Shown: positions 1 to 8,353 of the stretch, in pieces
Numbering within the stretch: the stretch's first letter is position 1
Layout: each line of letters starts with the position of its first letter
Source: Vibrio diazotrophicus
GTDB taxonomy: Bacteria > Pseudomonadota > Gammaproteobacteria > Enterobacterales > Vibrionaceae
Reading direction: 5' to 3'
Assembly (NCBI RefSeq): GCF_038452265.1
Contig: NZ_CP151842.1
Span: 1,798,001 to 1,862,000 of the forward strand
DNA length: 64,000 nt
Notes under the pieces: model-generated
What the model was told of the DNA's origin: nothing
What the model saw: only the letters and a program-made list of their open reading frames with translations
The model's database searches: none
Translations under genes and position numbers: made by a program

Positions 1-2
1 AG

Positions 3-491
3 TCGCCAACGAATTTATTCAGCAAAGAGAACTTATTGTGCCGCGATCGAGTAGGCGCGATGGTTTTTCTGGTGCTGTGCCTTTGTTATGGGTATCAAAC
101 CTCTCAGATCCCTATGTTTCCCGGCGATGAATATGAACCCTTCAACGCCAGAACCCTACCAACAATCCTGACCTATATCGGTGTTGGATTATCGCTTCTT
201 CTGCTGATAGCGGGCCAACCTGACAAGAAAAGCGGCGCGGTATTGGATTTCAACTGGAAACTTCTGATTGGCTTTCTAGTGCTAATGACGCTTTACGGCG
301 TTGGTTTAACCTATTTAGGCTTTGTGCTGGCAACAGGATTGTTCCTTTTGGCCGGTTTCTACTTACTGGGCGAGCGTCGTAAGTCTGTGCTGTTTGGCGC
401 ATCGTTCCCGTTTGTTGTCGCTTTCTATTTGTTATTAACCAAAGGGCTGGATGTTTATCTAGAGCCCGGTCTTATTTTCACGATTTGGTAG
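3..491 (+). CDS. tctB: TctB-family small permease subunit of a tripartite tricarboxylate transporter (5'-partial)
   Basis: The reading frame is open from the left window edge, so the true start lies outside; the first in-window ATG is internal to the first hydrophobic segment. The visible ~160 residues hold about five hydrophobic segments, typical of the small four- to five-helix TctB subunit. Family knowledge: TctB works with the large permease TctA and a periplasmic binding protein TctC to import citrate or other carboxylates using an ion gradient. The immediately following tctA gene (9 bp gap) makes the assignment firm despite weak sequence conservation of TctB. A tctC gene is expected upstream, outside the window. 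Substrate cannot be told from this. Confidence 0.85.
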   Translation, partial: SPTNLFSKENLLCRDRVGAMVFLVLCLCYGYQTSQIPMFPGDEYEPFNARTLPTILTYIGVGLSLLLLIAGQPDKKSGAVLDFNWKLLIGFLVLMTLYGVGLTYLGFVLATGLFLLAGFYLLGERRKSVLFGASFPFVVAFYLLLTKGLDVYLEPGLIFTIW

Positions 492-500
492 GAACGGATT

Positions 501-2027
501 ATGTTAGACGGAATTTTACAAGGACTCTCTACCGCCGTAATGCCATTTAATTTATTGATGGTTATCGTCGGGTGTTTTGTCGGTACCTTCATTGGTATGT
601 TGCCGGGTTTAGGACCAATTTCAGCTATAGCGTTGATGATCCCTATTACCTATGGTTTAGACCCTTCTTCAGGCCTGATTTTAATGGCGGGTGTCTACTA
701 CGGTGCGATTTTCGGTGGTTCAACATCGTCGATTTTGATCAACGCGCCGGGTTGTTCTGCAACTGTGGTTACCGCTTTTGATGGCTACCCAATGGCGCAA
801 AAAGGACAAGCAGGTAAAGCGCTTGCTCTGGCAGCTTATGCTTCGTTCACTGGCGGTACTTTATCAGCCATCATGTTGCTGGTTGCAGCACCTGCATTGG
901 CAAAAGTCTCGCTCAGCTTCCAGTCTTCTGATTACTTTGCACTAATGATGATGGGGCTTTCTGCCGTGGCTGCGTTTGCCGGCAAAGGGCAAGTCCTTAA
1001 AGCGTGGATGATGACCATTCTTGGTTTGATGCTATCAACCGTGGGTATCGATAAAGGTATTGGTGTTGAACGCTTTACTTTTGGTTTAACCGATTTAATG
1101 GATGGTTTTAGCTTCCTACTATTGGCAATGGCTACGTTCGCGCTGGGTGAAACCTTAATGGGCATTTTAAAGCCCGAGCTGGATACACGAAATGAAGAGA
1201 GCAATAAGCTAAGCAACATCGGCAGTATGAAAGTCACTAAAGAAGAAGTGCGTGAAGCTGCGCCTGTGGCACTGCGTTCATCACTCCTCGGCTTCTTTAC
1301 TGGTGTTTTACCGGGTGCGGGTGCAACCATTGCAGCCTTCCTTAGCTACGGTATGGAACGTAACCTTGCACCAAAGAACAAACGTGAAGAGTTTGGTAAA
1401 GGTTCATTACGCGGGCTGGTTGCTCCAGAATCGGCAAATAACGCGGCTTCAAGCGGTTCGTTTGTTCCGCTACTTACACTGGGTATCCCAGGCTCAGGCA
1501 CGACAGCGATTATGCTTGGCGCGTTGATCGCTTACGGCATTCAACCGGGTCCAAGACTGTTTGTTGAGCATCCAGATGTGTTCTGGTCAGTGATTATTTC
1601 TATGTATGTCGGCAATATTGTTCTACTTGTTTTGAACTTGCCGCTGATCCCTTACATTTCGAAGTTACTGGCAGTACCAAGAACCGTGCTTCTGCCTATG
1701 ATTTTGTTCTTCTCAATCACAGGGGTTTACTTAGTTTCATTTAACACTATGGACGTGTTCATTATGATTCTAATCGCTATGGGTGCTATTGCTTTACGTC
1801 TTGCTAACTTCCCGTTGGCTCCCCTACTACTTGGGTTTATCTTAGGTGGTTTGATGGAAGAGAACTTACGCCGCGCGTTAATGATCTCAGATGGTGAAAT
1901 CAGCTTCTTGTGGGAACGTCCCATTACACTGGCATTTACTGTTATTTCAGTAATAGTGCTCACTAGCCCAATCGTGGTGGCAATTGCGCAGCGATTCCGT
2001 CGACCACAAACAGCCAAAGTCTCATAA
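501..2027 (+). CDS. tctA: Tripartite tricarboxylate transporter large permease TctA
   Basis: 508 residues, the usual length of the TctA family, with many hydrophobic segments. The N-terminal signature GTFIGMLPGLGP is present near residue 28, followed by the GAIFGGSTSSILINAPG stretch near residue 70; a second PESANNAASSGSFVPLLTLG stretch near residue 305 represents the internal repeat typical of the family. It forms the ion-coupled membrane channel that takes carboxylate from the periplasmic binding protein. It is cotranscribed with tctB just upstream and is followed by a clear terminator, so it is the last gene of the operon. The transported carboxylate is unknown. Confidence 0.93.
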   Translation: MLDGILQGLSTAVMPFNLLMVIVGCFVGTFIGMLPGLGPISAIALMIPITYGLDPSSGLILMAGVYYGAIFGGSTSSILINAPGCSATVVTAFDGYPMAQKGQAGKALALAAYASFTGGTLSAIMLLVAAPALAKVSLSFQSSDYFALMMMGLSAVAAFAGKGQVLKAWMMTILGLMLSTVGIDKGIGVERFTFGLTDLMDGFSFLLLAMATFALGETLMGILKPELDTRNEESNKLSNIGSMKVTKEEVREAAPVALRSSLLGFFTGVLPGAGATIAAFLSYGMERNLAPKNKREEFGKGSLRGLVAPESANNAASSGSFVPLLTLGIPGSGTTAIMLGALIAYGIQPGPRLFVEHPDVFWSVIISMYVGNIVLLVLNLPLIPYISKLLAVPRTVLLPMILFFSITGVYLVSFNTMDVFIMILIAMGAIALRLANFPLAPLLLGFILGGLMEENLRRALMISDGEISFLWERPITLAFTVISVIVLTSPIVVAIAQRFRRPQTAKVS

Positions 2028-2050
2028 CCAGTTTTTGTATTTACCTCTTA

Positions 2051-2079
2051 AAGCCTAGTGATATCACTAGGCTTTTTTG
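2051..2079 (+). terminator. Rho-independent terminator of tctBA
   Basis: A 10-bp inverted repeat (AAGCCTAGTG / CACTAGGCTT) with a very short loop is followed by a T run, 24 bases after the tctA stop codon. Confidence 0.9.
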
Positions 2080-2139
2080 TGTCTGGAAAAATTAACTTAA
2101 GGATGAGTTTTCGATTTTTTGTCGACATAAATTTCACGC

Positions 2140-2166
2140 TTGTACTCGTAGTATCTGCGCTATAGA
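2140..2166 (+). promoter_or_regulatory. Possible sigma70 promoter for dgkA-eptA
   Basis: TTGTAC (2140-2145) and TATAGA (2161-2166) are separated by 15 bases, or 16 if ATAGAT is used, upstream of the GTG start at 2193. A single CTTAAG half-site lies at 2096-2101, the half-site type recognised by PmrA-like regulators, but no second half-site is at the correct spacing. This is a weak call. Confidence 0.3.
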
Positions 2167-2192
2167 TACAAATACTCTCAGAGGTACAAACC

Positions 2193-2549
2193 GTGAAGCC
2201 AGGTAGAACAGGTATTCAACGCGTAATTTTCGCAACAGGCTATTCATTGAAAGGTCTTCAAGCTGCATGGATCAACGAAGCCGCTTTCCGTCAGGAATTA
2301 GTAGCTTCCGCACTGCTCACCATCAGTCTGTTTTTTCTCCCTGTCACTAATCTAGAACGCATCGCTATGGTGGGTTCTTTAACACTGGTTTTACTTGCAG
2401 AACTCCTCAACTCAGCGATAGAAGCTGTGGTTGACCGCATTGGTAGTGAAAAACACGAACTCAGCGGGCGCGCCAAGGATATTGGCTCGGCTGCGGTGTT
2501 TGTTGCTTTGGCATTTGCTGCTTTTACTTGGCTAATTATTTTGGTGTAA
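2193..2549 (+). CDS. dgkA: Diacylglycerol kinase DgkA
   Basis: 118 residues with three hydrophobic segments, matching the short integral-membrane DgkA family. The diagnostic stretch NSAIEAVVDRIG near residue 76, followed by HELSGRAKDIGSAAV, carries the catalytic glutamates. The enzyme phosphorylates diacylglycerol to phosphatidic acid with ATP at the inner membrane. It starts with GTG, supported by GAGG at 2181-2184 eight bases upstream. The eptA gene follows after 4 bp; EptA releases diacylglycerol when it transfers phosphoethanolamine from phosphatidylethanolamine, so the pair is a synthesis-plus-recycling unit (inference from known chemistry). Confidence 0.95.
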   Translation: MKPGRTGIQRVIFATGYSLKGLQAAWINEAAFRQELVASALLTISLFFLPVTNLERIAMVGSLTLVLLAELLNSAIEAVVDRIGSEKHELSGRAKDIGSAAVFVALAFAAFTWLIILV

Positions 2550-2553
2550 CACG

Positions 2554-4194
2554 ATGAAACTGACTAAACCAAACATCTCATTTTCTTATGCTGGTATCAC
2601 CTTAGTACTTGCCACCTTTTTCGCTCTGGTCATGAATCTACCGGTGTACTCCGCGCTGGTCGGTATTTTCGGTAAGCTAGATAGCGTAAAAATTGGCTTC
2701 ATCATCTCTTTGCCATTTTTCTTCGCTGCCGCGTTGAACTTTTTGTTCAACCTATTTAGCTGGCCGTATATTACTAAACCTTTCTTCATCACATTAATCA
2801 TTGTCTCTAGCTTTGTAAGCTACGCGAGCTATAACTACGGTACGCTGTTTGATACAGAGATGATTAACAATATTGTTGAAACCGATACCAGCGAAGCCGG
2901 CTCTTACTTAAGTCTTTATTCTCTCGTTTGGGTTGCGCTGCTCGGCTTCCTTCCAGCAACATTGCTAGCATTTACCAAAATCAACAAGCCACACTCATGG
3001 ATCAACTTCACCTTAAGAAAGCTTGGCTCCATGATGGCCTCTTTGGTGGTCATTGGTGTGATTGCCATTATGTACTATCAAGATTATGCGTCAGTGGGTC
3101 GCAACAATAGCTACTTGAAAAAACTGATTATTCCAACTCAGTTCGTTTACAGCACAACTAAGTTTGTTCAACAGAAATACTTCTCTACACCCATCGTATA
3201 TAAAGAGCTTGGTCTAGATGCCAAACAATCGCCAGAAGCACTGGCCGCTGCGAAGTCCAAACCGACACTGTTTGTCTTCTTGTTGGGTGAAACCGCTCGT
3301 TCATACAACTATGAGCTAAATGGTTATGATCGCCCGACTAACCCTTACACTCGTGACTTAAACGTAATTTCGTTTAAGGATGTAAGCTCATGTGGTACTG
3401 CCACTGCGGTTTCAGTACCTTGTATGTTCTCAGCGATGGACAAAGGCAGCTTCAGTCGTGATGTTGCCGACAACCAAGACAACGTTCTGGACATTCTTAG
3501 CCACGCAGGCGTAGACGTCGCTTGGCAAGAAAACGATGGTGGCGACAAAGAAGTTGCTAAACGCATTAAGAAAACCGAAATTAACCGCAAGCGTGTTGAT
3601 GATATGTGTAACGGAGAAACCTGTTATGACATGGCGATGCTGGAAAACTTCGACCAAAAAGTGGATGAGTTAAAAGGCAACCGCATGATGGTGATGCATC
3701 TTATTGGTAGCCATGGCCCCACTTACTTCCAACGCTATCCAAAAGAGATGGGAGCATTTCAACCGGATTGCCCTCGTAGCGATATCGAAAACTGCAGTGT
3801 CGATCAGATCGTCAATACGTACGACAACACCATCGCTTATACCGATTACGTAGTAGCGCAAACCATCGATAAGTTGAAGGCACTGCAAGACAAATACAAC
3901 ACCGCTCTGGTTTATATCTCTGACCATGGTGAGTCCTTGGGTGAAAACGGTATGTTCTTACATGGTATGCCTTACGGCCTAGCACCGAATAACCAAACCC
4001 ATGTGCCGCTTATTGTTTGGCTGTCTGATGGCTTTAAACAAGAGAAGCATCTAAAAACAGATTGTTTGAAGAAAAACGCAACAAGCCATCAGTACTCACA
4101 AGATAACGTGTTCCATTCGTTGCTTGGCATCATGGACGTGAGCACTAGCGCCTACAACCCTGATATGGATTTATTCGCTAGCTGTCGTTCTTGA
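2554..4194 (+). CDS. eptA: Lipid A phosphoethanolamine transferase EptA (PmrC family)
   Basis: 546 residues: about five N-terminal membrane helices (to residue ~175), then a periplasmic sulfatase-like domain. The nucleophile threonine sits in LLGETARSYN (Thr near 247), and the metal-binding C-terminal motif SDHGESLGENG is present near residue 455. The family moves phosphoethanolamine from phosphatidylethanolamine to lipid A, lowering negative surface charge and giving resistance to polymyxin-type cationic peptides. Translation is probably coupled to dgkA (4-bp gap). The cysteines in the soluble domain fit the disulfide-rich fold of the family. Followed by a strong terminator. Confidence 0.93.
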   Translation: MKLTKPNISFSYAGITLVLATFFALVMNLPVYSALVGIFGKLDSVKIGFIISLPFFFAAALNFLFNLFSWPYITKPFFITLIIVSSFVSYASYNYGTLFDTEMINNIVETDTSEAGSYLSLYSLVWVALLGFLPATLLAFTKINKPHSWINFTLRKLGSMMASLVVIGVIAIMYYQDYASVGRNNSYLKKLIIPTQFVYSTTKFVQQKYFSTPIVYKELGLDAKQSPEALAAAKSKPTLFVFLLGETARSYNYELNGYDRPTNPYTRDLNVISFKDVSSCGTATAVSVPCMFSAMDKGSFSRDVADNQDNVLDILSHAGVDVAWQENDGGDKEVAKRIKKTEINRKRVDDMCNGETCYDMAMLENFDQKVDELKGNRMMVMHLIGSHGPTYFQRYPKEMGAFQPDCPRSDIENCSVDQIVNTYDNTIAYTDYVVAQTIDKLKALQDKYNTALVYISDHGESLGENGMFLHGMPYGLAPNNQTHVPLIVWLSDGFKQEKHLKTDCLKKNATSHQYSQDNVFHSLLGIMDVSTSAYNPDMDLFASCRS

Positions 4195-4227
4195 TTGATA
4201 AATGATGTTTATCACTGTGTTATCTTT

Positions 4228-4251
4228 GCGCCCTTCAACGGGCGCTTTTTT
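4228..4251 (+). terminator. Rho-independent terminator of dgkA-eptA
   Basis: GCGCCC / GGGCGC stem with a six-base loop followed by six T residues, 33 bases after the eptA stop. Confidence 0.92.
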
Positions 4252-4338
4252 GCTTATATTTTTTACTCATAGCCTCGTTTGAACACAATTCGGTAATTCA
4301 GTAGAATCGCCACACATTCAAATAACGAGCATAAGCCT

Positions 4339-4776
4339 GTGGCAAAACATACACCTGTGATAGAAATGACTTCCTATGGTATCTATTCCCATTGGGATGC
4401 CAAAGCCAAAGAACTGCCGAAGATTAAAGAGTTCACTCAGGTGATTACCGCAGAGGAAGACATTGAATTTGGTTTTATCGTCAATATTAAAAAAGCCAAA
4501 GGTCAACTTCTTCAGTTTTGTATCCATCATCCCGGCATCATCAACAAGAAAGGACAAGTTCTGGCACCATTTGATGGTGAAGTGTATGTTCGAAGTAATG
4601 ATTGGAACTTCTATCTTGGCGACACGATTCAAGTGCTCAGCCCGATTAACGGACTAGAGAGCAACTTCGGCGAATGGCGCATGACGTTAGAAATGGAAGG
4701 TAAAACCATTGCCGAGAAGTCATTTAAAGTTGTTGCCCGCGATGAAGGGCAGTTCTGGAAAAAGCGAGGATTTTAA
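4339..4776 (+). CDS. DUF3859 domain protein
   Basis: 145 residues, GTG start. The protein is soluble, without signal peptide or membrane segment, and fits DUF3859 over its length: an N-terminal YGIYSHWDAKAKELPKI stretch, then EFGFIVNIKKAKG and VYVRSNDWNFYLGDT blocks that I recognise as family hallmarks. No biochemical role is established for the family to my knowledge. The beta-rich pattern of the second half suggests a beta-sandwich fold (inference). It stands alone between the eptA terminator and the convergent LysE gene, with a hairpin across its stop codon. Confidence 0.8.
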   Translation: MAKHTPVIEMTSYGIYSHWDAKAKELPKIKEFTQVITAEEDIEFGFIVNIKKAKGQLLQFCIHHPGIINKKGQVLAPFDGEVYVRSNDWNFYLGDTIQVLSPINGLESNFGEWRMTLEMEGKTIAEKSFKVVARDEGQFWKKRGF

Positions 4777-4785
4777 CCTCGCTTT
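4761..4785 (+). terminator. Hairpin across the DUF3859 stop codon, possible terminator
   Basis: Perfect 9-bp inverted repeat AAAGCGAGG / CCTCGCTTT with the TAA stop codon in the seven-base loop. Only a short T stretch follows, so termination strength is uncertain. Confidence 0.5.
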
Positions 4786-4851
4786 CAGATACACACCATT
4801 TGCAAAGTGGTTAAGTGCTGCTATATCAAAACTACGTTTTTGGTAGAACAG

Positions 4852-5493
4852 TTAGGATAAGTAACCCGTAAATAACGTTATTCCAAAGAAGATCAGCACC
4901 AATCCAGCCACTCTTTCTATAATGTGTATCACCGCTTTGAGTTGCATCTGAATGCGTGGACGCCCAATCGCAGATGCGATAAATAGATCCCAGAGTAAAA
5001 CCGCAAAAAACATCCATACTCCGCAAGAGACTTGCTGAATCAAGGTGACTTCACTTCCCAGAATAACGGTCATTAAGCTCATGTAAAACAGAGCATTCTT
5101 TGGGTTGAGCAATGCTGAATTCAAACCAAGGAACAGCTGATTAATAGCCGATGGAGCTTTCTCCTGTTCGTGTTCAGCCTCGACTAATGTCTCTGTTTTT
5201 TGACTTCTCAGTAACCGTTGCCCTATCCACAAAAGATAGATAGCCCCCAAAATTTCCACAAAAGAAAAAACGAGCTGATTGTCCCGAATGTTGGTCCAGC
5301 CCAGTATGGCTAATGCGATGTAAAGTGCGTTTCCTAGCGCGACGCCAAGGCAGATAAATCGACTACCTTGCAATCTATGACGAATTGAGTGACCAACTAT
5401 TAAGAAAAAGTCCTGTCCTGGGCTTAAAAGTGCAACAAAGTGAGCCAGTGCCAATGCAGGAAAAGCAACGGGGAAAAGAGTTGAAAGTGACAT
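4852..5493 (-). CDS. LysE/RhtB family amino-acid exporter
   Basis: 213 residues with about six hydrophobic segments. The N-terminal LLSPGQDFFLIVGHSIRHR stretch near residue 23 is the family hallmark (SPGPDxxxV in most members), and ALLNPKNALFYMSL near residue 128 is the second conserved block. Members export amino acids such as lysine, threonine or homoserine. The AraC regulator encoded 49 bp upstream on the same strand is a likely controller. The central hydrophilic insert (TETLVEAEHEQEKAPSA) separates the two helical halves. The substrate is not predictable from sequence. Confidence 0.88.
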   Translation of the reverse strand: MSLSTLFPVAFPALALAHFVALLSPGQDFFLIVGHSIRHRLQGSRFICLGVALGNALYIALAILGWTNIRDNQLVFSFVEILGAIYLLWIGQRLLRSQKTETLVEAEHEQEKAPSAINQLFLGLNSALLNPKNALFYMSLMTVILGSEVTLIQQVSCGVWMFFAVLLWDLFIASAIGRPRIQMQLKAVIHIIERVAGLVLIFFGITLFTGYLS

Positions 5494-5542
5494 GAATATT
5501 TACCTATAGCCAAAACTGTCGTCAGACTATAGGTTTTCCAAG

Positions 5543-6397
5543 TTAACAATTATTGTCGAAAATTGACGTTACTTGCTGATATTGACGTGGTGTTGAGGCG
5601 GTATAGTTAACGAATGTGCGATGCAACTGACTTTGGTCTGAGAAACCGACTTCTGCCGCAACATCAACAATGTTCATCCCCGACTTAAGTAAGATCTTCG
5701 CTTTTTCGATACGACTGTTGTTTAAAAATGACTTGGGCGTAATACCAAGCTGCTTTTTGAATAGCCTAATGAGAGTCTCTTTTGGTCTACCGAATTCCTG
5801 AGAAACAACCTCAAGTGATGGCGCGCAAGCTAAGTCCTGCAACAGTCGATTTCGCAACTGTCCTACCAACTCACTTTCATCGTCGTTGTGCGTTTGTGGC
5901 ACACAGTAACGGCTCACCAAATTCAATAAGCGACTCTCAACTTCAGTCACCACACTCTGAGATGGCTGATCCAACAATTTGAAAATTAAACCGGATAAGT
6001 TGTCATCGCCTTCGATTGCAGTGTGCAGTTTTTGCTCACAATAATATCTTGTGACCTCGTACCCGTAGATATTCGACAACACCTCACAACACCAGCCATC
6101 ATCCAGATATAACATATGGTAGCTGCGAGGCTTATTCCCTACGGGATTACAGGCATGAACAATGTTAGGTTCTATCAGAATAATGTCCCCCTTTTTGAGG
6201 ACAATATTTCCATTAGGGAGTGACAGTCGGGTCTCTCCCGACTCAATGATGCCAATGGATAGCTCACAATGGCTGTGAACTTTATAGCTCTGTGTACTGT
6301 TGCAAGTAGTGCGGAACGTCAAATAAGGAATATCCTTATTCTTCCAAAAACGCTGGTTTACATCACGAACAGTTTCTGCCACAGCACTCCACTCCAT
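5543..6397 (-). CDS. AraC family transcriptional regulator
   Basis: 284 residues when begun at the ATG at 6397; the frame stays open to a TTG at 6460, but the extra 21 residues are not family-like. The N-terminal part is a cupin sensory domain (HSHCELSIGIIESGETRLSLP near residue 45, then ILIEPNIVHACNP). The C-terminal ~95 residues form two helix-turn-helix units, ending with the conserved VAAEVGFSDQSQLHRTF and TPRQYQ blocks. It precedes the LysE exporter gene on the same strand and probably senses a small ligand that the exporter removes (inference). Confidence 0.88.
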   Translation of the reverse strand: MEWSAVAETVRDVNQRFWKNKDIPYLTFRTTCNSTQSYKVHSHCELSIGIIESGETRLSLPNGNIVLKKGDIILIEPNIVHACNPVGNKPRSYHMLYLDDGWCCEVLSNIYGYEVTRYYCEQKLHTAIEGDDNLSGLIFKLLDQPSQSVVTEVESRLLNLVSRYCVPQTHNDDESELVGQLRNRLLQDLACAPSLEVVSQEFGRPKETLIRLFKKQLGITPKSFLNNSRIEKAKILLKSGMNIVDVAAEVGFSDQSQLHRTFVNYTASTPRQYQQVTSIFDNNC

Positions 6398-6654
6398 ACA
6401 CTCAAGCTTGTTGGATATCGTATTGCACTGAACCGTTAAGCGCAATAATCGAGCTAACAATAGCCAAAGGAATATTTGAGTACTTTCAGCTACTGCCTGA
6501 TGCTAGTTGTATAAACCACTCCCAAAACGTGCGTTTTTTAACCGTTAAGAATACTTTCCAAATGTAATCTAAGAGAGGAATAAAATTAGAATATCTTATA
6601 AAGAATAATGTATTGATTATTCGCGTAAATTCTTCATCATTCATGGGCTTTACC

Positions 6655-6671
6655 GTCTGACGTTCTCAGAC
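6655..6671 (+). promoter_or_regulatory. Short perfect hairpin in the leader of the substrate-binding protein gene
   Basis: GTCTGA / TCAGAC with a five-base loop, 35-51 bases upstream of the start at 6706. It could be an operator or part of the mRNA leader; nothing distinguishes these. Confidence 0.3.
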
Positions 6672-6705
6672 CAAACACAACAATAGAAAAATAAGAAATA
6701 TTTGG

Positions 6706-7536
6706 ATGTATAAAATGAAGTTAAAACCTTTTAAACGACAAGTTCGAGGTGTATTCGCCTCTTCAGTTGCGCTTTTCACTCTTTTGTCCCCAGTAAATGC
6801 AAACGCTGCTGAATCAGCACTGAATGGAATTTTAAGTTCCGGTGAGCTTAAGTTCTGTTTTGAGTCGGGTTATATCCCGTTCGAAATGACGGATAAAAAT
6901 GGAAATTATGTTGGATTTGATATCGATTTAGCCAAACAGATGGCACGTGCTATCAACGTTAAATTTGTTCCAGTAAATACGGCTTGGGATGGCATTATTC
7001 CAGCTCTAAAAACAGGAAAATGCGATTTTATCGGCGGTATGACGATCACGCCGGAGCGTAATTTAAGTGTCAACTTCGCTGATCCATACATTGAAGTTGG
7101 CCAGACGATACTAATTTCACCTAAGCTGGCAGACAAAGTTCACTCGTTCCGTGACCTAAATAATGGGCAATACACAGTCGCAACCCAAATGGGAACCACA
7201 GGAGCGGAAGCGGCTAAAAAGTACTTATACAACGCAAAAATCGACCTTTACGAAACCTCTGCTGATGCGGCACTGCAAATTGCAAATGGACAGGCTGATG
7301 CTTTTGTTTATGACTTTCCATACAACGCTATGTATGAAGCACAACACAAAGATACAGTGATTCACCTAGATGAAAGTTTCACCTTTGAACCTCTAGGCTG
7401 GGCGATACGTCAGGGAGACCCGGATTTTCTAAACTTCCTGAACAATTATCTGCGTCAAATTAAAGGTGATGGAACATACCAGCGTATCCATGACAAATGG
7501 TTCAAATCAGATAAATGGGTCAACAACGTCCAGTAA
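6706..7536 (+). CDS. Extracellular solute-binding protein, family 3 (amino-acid ABC type)
   Basis: 276 residues with an N-terminal signal peptide ending at about residue 34 (SPVNANA). The family-3 signature GFDIDLAKQMARAINV is near residue 70, and GGMTITPERNLSVNFADPY near residue 110 is the conserved ligand-contacting stretch. Such proteins capture polar amino acids in the periplasm and pass them to an ABC permease. No permease or ATPase gene is adjacent, so it is an orphan that must use components encoded elsewhere or act as a sensor ligand carrier. An ATG three codons downstream (6715) has equal claim as start because neither has a strong ribosome site. Confidence 0.9.
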   Translation: MYKMKLKPFKRQVRGVFASSVALFTLLSPVNANAAESALNGILSSGELKFCFESGYIPFEMTDKNGNYVGFDIDLAKQMARAINVKFVPVNTAWDGIIPALKTGKCDFIGGMTITPERNLSVNFADPYIEVGQTILISPKLADKVHSFRDLNNGQYTVATQMGTTGAEAAKKYLYNAKIDLYETSADAALQIANGQADAFVYDFPYNAMYEAQHKDTVIHLDESFTFEPLGWAIRQGDPDFLNFLNNYLRQIKGDGTYQRIHDKWFKSDKWVNNVQ

Positions 7537-7552
7537 TCTTAAGCAAACAGCA

Positions 7553-7583
7553 ATCAACTACCGAACTCTTCTCGGTAGTTGAT
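7553..7583. terminator. Strong 12-bp hairpin between convergent genes
   Basis: Perfect inverted repeat ATCAACTACCGA / TCGGTAGTTGAT with a seven-base loop, 17 bases after the stop at 7536. There is no clean T run on either strand, so it may be an mRNA-protecting stem or an imperfect bidirectional terminator. Confidence 0.55.
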
Positions 7584-7652
7584 CTGAAGTTCTCAATCGA
7601 CACACGTTCGACCGAATAGGCTCTAGGATATTTGAGATAGTATTGGCTGACT

Positions 7653-8159
7653 TTATTTAAGCCAGCTAGAGTATTCAGGATTGGTCTCTTTCATATCAAG
7701 GTATAACCAAACCATACGGTCAACAAACCAAGCTTTGAAGACCATTATCCAAAGGTTTCCTGCTAACACAAAGCTTAGATCTAAACGCCACAAGCCGTAG
7801 ATAAATACAGGTATCCCTAAAGACGTTAACGACTGCAGGATTAAAATTGGTTTGATATGGTGCTGAGGTATCGGCTCAACCTTTCTTTTCAAATAGATAC
7901 GCTCGCCAAACGTAGCCATTGAAGCCCAGTTATTCGTTTTCTCTGGAGCGCCAAATAGTCTTGGGTTAACCCACACCCATAAGAAAGAAAGTAGAATCGC
8001 AATTACTGAATAACCCCCTATCCATTCCCGTGACCAAAATGCGAGAGAGATGATAGGCAAAACCGAAAACCGGCTATAAACACTCCATGGATTTGAATGT
8101 CGATGCCAACTCGATTCATCCATTGTCATCATCTTCTCTAATCTTTTGATTACATCCAC
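7653..8159 (-). CDS. DUF6653 family membrane protein
   Basis: 168 residues with about four hydrophobic segments. The N-terminal HRHSNPWSVYSRF stretch and the central LWVWVNPRLFGAPEKTNNWAS and FGERIYL blocks are what I recognise from the DUF6653 family; the C-terminal MVFKAWFVDRMVWLYLDM segment is also conserved. No function is established for the family to my knowledge. The gene stands alone between the convergent binding-protein gene and the ABC-F gene, with its own upstream spacer of about 190 bp. Confidence 0.78.
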   Translation of the reverse strand: MDVIKRLEKMMTMDESSWHRHSNPWSVYSRFSVLPIISLAFWSREWIGGYSVIAILLSFLWVWVNPRLFGAPEKTNNWASMATFGERIYLKRKVEPIPQHHIKPILILQSLTSLGIPVFIYGLWRLDLSFVLAGNLWIMVFKAWFVDRMVWLYLDMKETNPEYSSWLK

Positions 8160-8299
8160 AACAATTCCTCAGTTGTACTTCTGTTGTTATTGCACAAGGT
8201 AACAAAAGCGACAGTATAGACTCTTTGACACACTGATTATGTGACACAACTATGAGCGAGCCTGAATTGAATAACTAGCTGTAGCAAGCTTACTATCTG

Positions 8300-8326
8300 A
8301 AAATGGAGCAACACCACGCTGCTCCA
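8300..8326 (-). terminator. Rho-independent terminator of the ABC-F gene
   Basis: Read on the minus strand, TGGAGCA / TGCTCCA pair around a nine-base loop and TTTTC follows, about 28 bases after the stop codon at 8354. Confidence 0.65.
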
Positions 8327-8353
8327 AAGCGTCTATCCCATAATGTGCAAGGC

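Noticed and set aside
932..1330. 132-codon open frame antisense to tctA
   Set aside because: Shadow of a conserved permease gene; no start signal.
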